From Stromatinia cepivora (lineage: Eukaryota; Ascomycota; Leotiomycetes; Helotiales; Sclerotiniaceae), in NCBI GenBank assembly GCA_014898415.1, contig RCTD01000004.1, positions 867,001-931,000 of the forward strand: DNA of 64,000 bases, written 5' to 3'. Numbering within the stretch: the first letter of the stretch is position 1; each line of letters opens with the position of its first letter. A model generated the notes under the pieces. The model made no database searches. It had not been told where the DNA came from and was given only the letters and a program-made list of their open reading frames with translations. A program made the translations under genes and the position numbers. Positions 58,860-64,000 of this stretch are shown here, piece by piece.

Positions 58860-61800
58860 ATGGCGGGAGTGGCAGCGGCAGCGATGCTCATGGATGGGGA
58901 GCCTTCACGGAGCTTGGCTACTTCTGAAGACGATGCTGATTTCGAGGAGGACGATGACATGATTCCCGACATAATTAATGAGGATGCGAATGCATATGCT
59001 GCCAATATTCAATTACAAAACGGTTTGATGGGAAATCACAGTGACATGGAGGATGATAGGGAGGGGCCGGAAGGTGAAGAGGATATGTTAACAGACGAAG
59101 ATGCGGACGGAGAGGAGGACGATGGGATGCTTGATGAGCGAGAAAATATGGAGCATACAGAGGAGGAAGAGATCGACGAGAATTTAGAGCCGGGTGAAGG
59201 AGATGAGGATGATGACGATGCTGAGGGAGTTGGTGCTGTCAAGATACAGCCTGGCTTGGAGGATGACGATGATGAAGACGCAGAGAGTGGTTCAGACAGC
59301 GACAGCTCTGCAGAAATTGAAGAGGAAGACGATGAATCTAAAGACTCTAGTGACGTCGAGGAAGAAATTCGATGGCAATCTAATGGGGAAGAAGGAGAAG
59401 AGGAAGAGGAAGGACATGTGAATCCTAATCGCTGCATGTATGCGTCTTTTTTCCCCCACTTGAAGTTTTCACTTTACTGATAATTTTCTAGATTCTGCGA
59501 GCAAGATGAAGATGATGATCCGGGGGAAGAATTCGAACTTTATTTGGCATGTGAGATGTGTGGAGACAATGGTATGTTGACCCAGTATTTTGTGGTCGGT
59601 AAGGCTGACGAGGCTGTAGCGCATCGGCACTGCGCCAGAAATTCGGATGCACTCAAATCCGACGAAGGTATGTGCTGTTCCACCGTACAGAAGTTAACAA
59701 CGCAGCTAACAATCTTACAGAGGCGGAAAATTGGTATTGTCCAGGATGTCATAAAAATCGTCTCGTGCCCGGAAGTCCAAGTGCAGATGTTGATATGCTT
59801 GAAGGCCCAGATGAAGAGGAAGATGGAGAAGCAGAAATTAATGATGAAGATCTGCCCGTTGAAGCGAGTGAAAGGAGAATTTCAAGGGACAGGGTTCCGG
59901 GGGATTTATTACCGCCAAGACGTGGTACGATCAAATCAGATTCACATTCGGTCTTCGAGCAACTAATAACTCCAGAAGATCCCATGGATGGCTCACGTTT
60001 GTTGCGCAAGAGAAAAACTTCTTCGGTGGAGGCTGATGAGGGATTAGTTTTGAGAAAGAGGACCCGGGATCGAGATACCCTTTCCGATTATTCCAAACCA
60101 TCGTTTGACGAACCACATGATGAAGTTAAAGTCGACAATGATAGTAACTTGCCATTGACTAACGGTAAAAGAAACAAGAGAAGGGCGGACGGGCCTACGA
60201 GCCCGCGTGTTTCAAGATCCCTACGTCAAAAAACTTCTTCGTCTTCAAATCCGCCTGTCAGTATCGTCGAGAAAGTAACCGGCACTCTCAAAATTTGCTT
60301 TCGCATTGACCCTATGGAATTGAGACATATTCTCTCATTACCTTCTAGACCAAAAAAGAAACGTGGCGGTCGTGGTGTGTCAAAAGCTCGGTCCGCAGCT
60401 ACTTCCACCGCCCCTGTCCCCTCAAGTTACTCACAACCCTTCTACCCTTCCATTCATGATAAAGAATTGGAGGAGCTAAAATCTAAACCCTACGGTGGCA
60501 TTCTTTCCGAAGCTGACGCCGACACATCTTTGACACTCCCTAGAGCAGAACATCGACGTCAGTTTGAAGAGGCTCGTCAAAAAGCAGAAGAGGATTGGAA
60601 AGCAAGGGCTGCGGCTGCGGCTGAAGCTGCTGCCAAGTCAGGGTTGAGAAAAGCACGCAAGGTGTCTGGTCCAGCCAGCCAAATTGAATATATTGACTTC
60701 GGGGCGTATCAGATCGATATCTGGTATGCTGCTCCATATCCGGAAGAATACAGTCGGAATAAAGCACTTTTCATATGTGAGTTCTGTTTGAAGTACATGG
60801 AGTCCGATATTGTTGCTTGGAGACACAAAACGAAATGTCCATGGAAGCATCCTCCTGGCGACGAAATATATCGAGATGGAAAGATTATGATTTTTGAAGT
60901 GGATGGACGTAAGAACCCACTTTACTGCCAAAATCTTTGCCTCTTAGCAAAACTATTTCTCGGGTCAAAAACTTTGTACTACGATGTTGAACCTTTCCTC
61001 TTCTATGTCATGACAGAATATGACGAACTAGGCTGCCATTTTGTAGGTTACTTTTCGAAGGAGAAGCGACCTAGCAGTCTCAATAATGTCTCGTGTATCC
61101 TCGTGCTGCCGATCCATCAACGGAAGGGTTATGGCCACTTGCTCATCGACTTTTCGTATCTTCTCACACGCGTCGAGAAGAAGACTGGCTCTCCCGAGAA
61201 ACCGCTTTCCGACATGGGTCTGGTCTCTTACCGCAATTACTGGCGACTCGTTCTATGTTATTACTTACAAAAATTCGAGCCCTCTGGACGTGTCCCAAGT
61301 GTCAAGGCCATTTCCGATGAGATGGGGTTGACGCCGGATGATGTTATCTCAGGCCTTGATGCCATGGGCACTCTCGTCCGCGATCCCATGACCGGTATCT
61401 ATGCTATGAAGTTGAAGCCTGACTACTACAAGGAGGTTATTCGTCAGCATGAAGCGAAAGGATATGCCAAATTGAATCCTAAAGGGTTGGTCTGGACGCC
61501 GTTCGTTATGGGTAGAGGTAATGCTTCTGCTTATGATCATGCGCCGCCACTGAACACCGTCGCACCACGCGAGGAGGACGAAGATGAAGTACCCAGCGTT
61601 GAAGGTATATCCAATGCCAGCGTCCAGGGCGCTTCATTGAACGGTCTTACGAATGGTGATACAGAAGCGATGACAGCATCGTTAGGTAAGATGACCACTG
61701 AGGCTAGTGACGGTGTTAAAGTTGCAAGTTCAGAAGGCAGTATTGGGAAGTCAACGATGTCGCAAAAGCTCAATGGCATTACCAAAAAGTCATACTACGA

Positions 61801-62518
61801 TCTTGCCTCCTCAATCCCTCCTGTACGATTCGTGGTTTTCCCCCCCTTACCTGGTGCTCGAAGCCGAACTATCTCACGCCCTACTTTGGCGCGACCGTCT
61901 CCACGCGCAAGACCGTCGGTCTCTTCATCTGCTCGACCCAAACCTCGAAGGGGAGTCGGAGTACCCATTCGTCGTGCGTCCACTACATCTGCGTCTGCAT
62001 CAAAGCCACGGACTGCAGCACGTAGGAAAAGCGGGGGCACGGGGCGCGGACCTGGTAGATGGCCAAAGGGAACTAAGAAGAGCGATTTTGGGAATGCCGA
62101 GAGTGGTCCGGGCTTACCTCCTAGATTATTAAAACAGCGAAGTAAGTTAGGGAATGAGGTACTACTCGGCGACGAAGAAGAAAATGATGAGGCAAAAAGT
62201 GACCAGGATGAATCGGCAATCTACGATACTCCTGCGCCGAGATCGAGAAGAGATAGAGACTCGTCACGCAAGGGTGCTGGACTAGGCAAGCCTATTCTCC
62301 TGGGTAAAGGTAAAGGCAAGGGGCCTGCTACAGGAAAAGGCAAAAGTCCTCTCGTTGATGCCGAAGGCAATCAGGAAATGCCTGATGCGCAGGTTGACGA
62401 AGTAGAAACTTATCAGGACGGTAATGCGGATGCAGATGCCGACGCAGATCCAGACTTCGAGGCGAATTCGGATCGGGGCGCTGGAGAGGATGTGGACGCC
62501 GAGGGCGAAGATGAATAG
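58860..62518 (+). CDS. MYST histone acetyltransferase, Sas3/KAT6 type
   Basis: Catalytic subunit of a NuA3-like complex that acetylates histone H3. Four exons join in frame: 58860-59437, 59492-59571, 59620-59667 and 59721-62518, giving about 1167 residues. Residues 1-190 are strongly acidic. A PHD-type zinc module follows, with ligands CIFC, CEMCGDNAHRHC and WYCPGC; three introns cut through it and each junction restores a ligand spacing. The MYST domain spans about 557-830: YIDFGAYQIDIWYAAPYP, the C2HC finger (CEFCLKYM through CPWKHPPG), the catalytic Cys in NNVSCILVLP, the acetyl-CoA loop QRKGYGHLLIDFSY and the catalytic Glu in SPEKPLSDMG. The tail is basic and Ser/Arg/Gly-rich and ends in a very acidic stretch. 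All catalytic residues are intact. Confidence 0.95.
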
Positions 62519-64000
62519 GAAGTGGCATGTATGCTATTTACATGGGGTATAAATTTGTGTGATTAAGATATTTGGACTGGTGAACAAGGATACCTAGCTA
62601 TGAATGGCGTTTGGAAGGGGATATCCATGAATTCTGGTATTTTGGCATTGGCAAAAAATATCCTTTTGCACTTCGGGGCAAATATGGCGTCAACGAGAGG
62701 GCTTTTGGTGAAAATTTCTTGACAGTGTAATTATTCATGTATTATTAGTATGGTTGCTTTACGTAGGTAGGTATCTAGGAAGATACCACAAAATGAAATA
62801 TTTCCTGCACAGATAAATATTAGTGAAGTGAATATAGTACATATAGGACGAGACTCATTCAACATTGAAAGATGCGTGAAGCACGAGAGATAGTTGTCCG
62901 AAGGATTGAGCGACCGATTCTTGATCAAAGTTATGTCTGTTGTCTGTCAGAAAGATGTTGTCTAATTAGATTGTATCGAAATTGCATTATCATCCTCATT
63001 AGACGCTTACTTATTGAATGTTCGATGGGAAGCACGAAAATGAAATAGAGTTAGGAAGGTTAGACGAATAATAATAGTATCAGATTATGCTCGTTTCACT
63101 GCGAGGTTATGCAATTATCATCTAATATGAGCACCCCACAAACCATTATACTACTAGATGGGTGGTCCTTAAATGTTCGGGGGGTCTTCGAGGAATACAG
63201 GATACAAAATGTACTTTCATTAGGTATCTAATCAAAACTCTCAGAATTCAAAATCACCGAAATCAGAAATGAAGAAAATCATTGAGCTGTAATGAAATGG
63301 GTAATCCTAAGATGAAATGATAATCAAAAAGAATGAATTCTTTTACATTTTTCATATTCGAGTTTTGTAGTAGATTTTACTCATGTCTAATGTGTATTAT
63401 GACTTATAATTATTGTACTTGAGTGCCCCTTAATTATCCGAAGGAATCTGGAGCAGTAGAAAATAAATAACTTCTAGATCTATATCTAACTGTACCGACC
63501 TAAATAATAGAGAGTCTATAGTCTGATATACATTAAATCTTGATGAGGAGAGAAGTCTCTGCTTGAATCATATATCAGAATATCCTACGAACTGCCGATT
63601 GTTGTTACCTTGCAGCTCATTGTTAATTAGCCGGATAGGTTTATTCATTGTTGTCTAATTTAGCAGCCAAGACTAGAGTCTCAGTGAATCACCATGTATA
63701 TATCATGTAAGGACAAAGGCTTCAATCTAAGTGATCTTAAAATAATCCCTACTTCGGAATTTCGGATGCCAGGCGTTGTCCGGAACATCTCTCCTCAGAT
63801 AATGGGAAGGTCATACAGTAACTAATAAGAAGTGACCACATCTGTGAATCCAAGTTCTAGTGAATATCATGATGAATCTTCCCGGCTTATGTTTACCGGA
63901 CATCTGTGCAACTCCCCAGCTTACTGTGGTTTCCCCTCTATGTGTATGAGCTGGACGAGTTTCTGAAGTTCAAAAGTGAGAATGAGAACGGGAATAGGGC
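62519..64000. other. Non-coding right end of window
   Basis: 3' region of the acetyltransferase gene, then AT-rich sequence without a supported gene on either strand. Confidence 0.55.

Noticed and set aside
59036..59437. 133-codon Ser-rich minus-strand frame
   Set aside because: Reverse reading of the acidic N-terminus of the Sas3-type gene.

Overview
The window is nuclear DNA of a filamentous ascomycete, most likely of the Sclerotiniaceae (Botrytis or Sclerotinia). The evidence is short GT-AG introns of about 45-90 bases, fungal gene families throughout, AT-rich transposon relics with stop codons of the kind made by repeat-induced point mutation (RIP), and an Erg27 sterol reductase whose residue numbering fits the published Botrytis fenhexamid-target positions (Ser9, Pro238, Val309, Phe412). 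A plant-associated lifestyle fits the secreted pectin methylesterase. No prokaryotic operon, CRISPR array, tRNA or rRNA gene was recognised.

Layout. 1-2495 (-): Argonaute, cut by the window edge inside Piwi. 4577-6745 (+): DHA14-type drug transporter. 7.6-8.0 kb: small repeats, including two hairpin elements. 8293-9902 (+): pectin methylesterase. 10010-10470: small TIR element. 10758-12085 (+): J-protein of DNAJC9 type. 12619-13743 (+): Stn1-like telomere-capping protein. 14369-15879 (-): vacuolar Ca2+/H+ exchanger. 18557-20919 (-): glycerol-3-phosphate acyltransferase. 21841-23529 (+): Erg27. 23.5-32.7 kb: about 9.2 kb with no supported gene. 32722-33891 (+): Pcl-type cyclin. 34756-36183 (+): archaemetzincin. 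36846-39665 (-): GH81 endo-beta-1,3-glucanase.

40.2-44.0 kb is a decayed island: a diverged direct repeat, an enoyl-reductase gene with an in-frame stop, a very AT-rich block, and the 5' stubs of a short-chain dehydrogenase and an MCT-like transporter abutting tail to tail. Then come Utp14 (45077-47994, -) and mitochondrial ribosomal protein mL41 (48201-48572, +), sharing a 206-base divergent promoter, and a QDR-type transporter (49468-51675, -). 51.7-57.6 kb is gene-poor and holds a full-length but dead Tc1/mariner element (55274-56652) and a third hairpin element. A small four-exon complex I subunit gene (57691-58194, -) lies divergent to a Sas3-type MYST histone acetyltransferase (58860-62518, +). 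The last 1.5 kb is non-coding.

Most intact genes are housekeeping: lipid and sterol synthesis, calcium storage, ribosome assembly, respiration, chromatin, telomere and RNAi. The secreted wall-active enzymes and the two efflux transporters form the niche-related part. I did not find a convincing new multi-gene system. The least explained items are the dispersed hairpin element, the truncated-gene junction at 43.55 kb, the 40-41 kb duplication and the 9.2 kb gene desert upstream of the cyclin. Exon boundaries were derived by hand from reading frame and GT-AG rules and may be off by a base or two.
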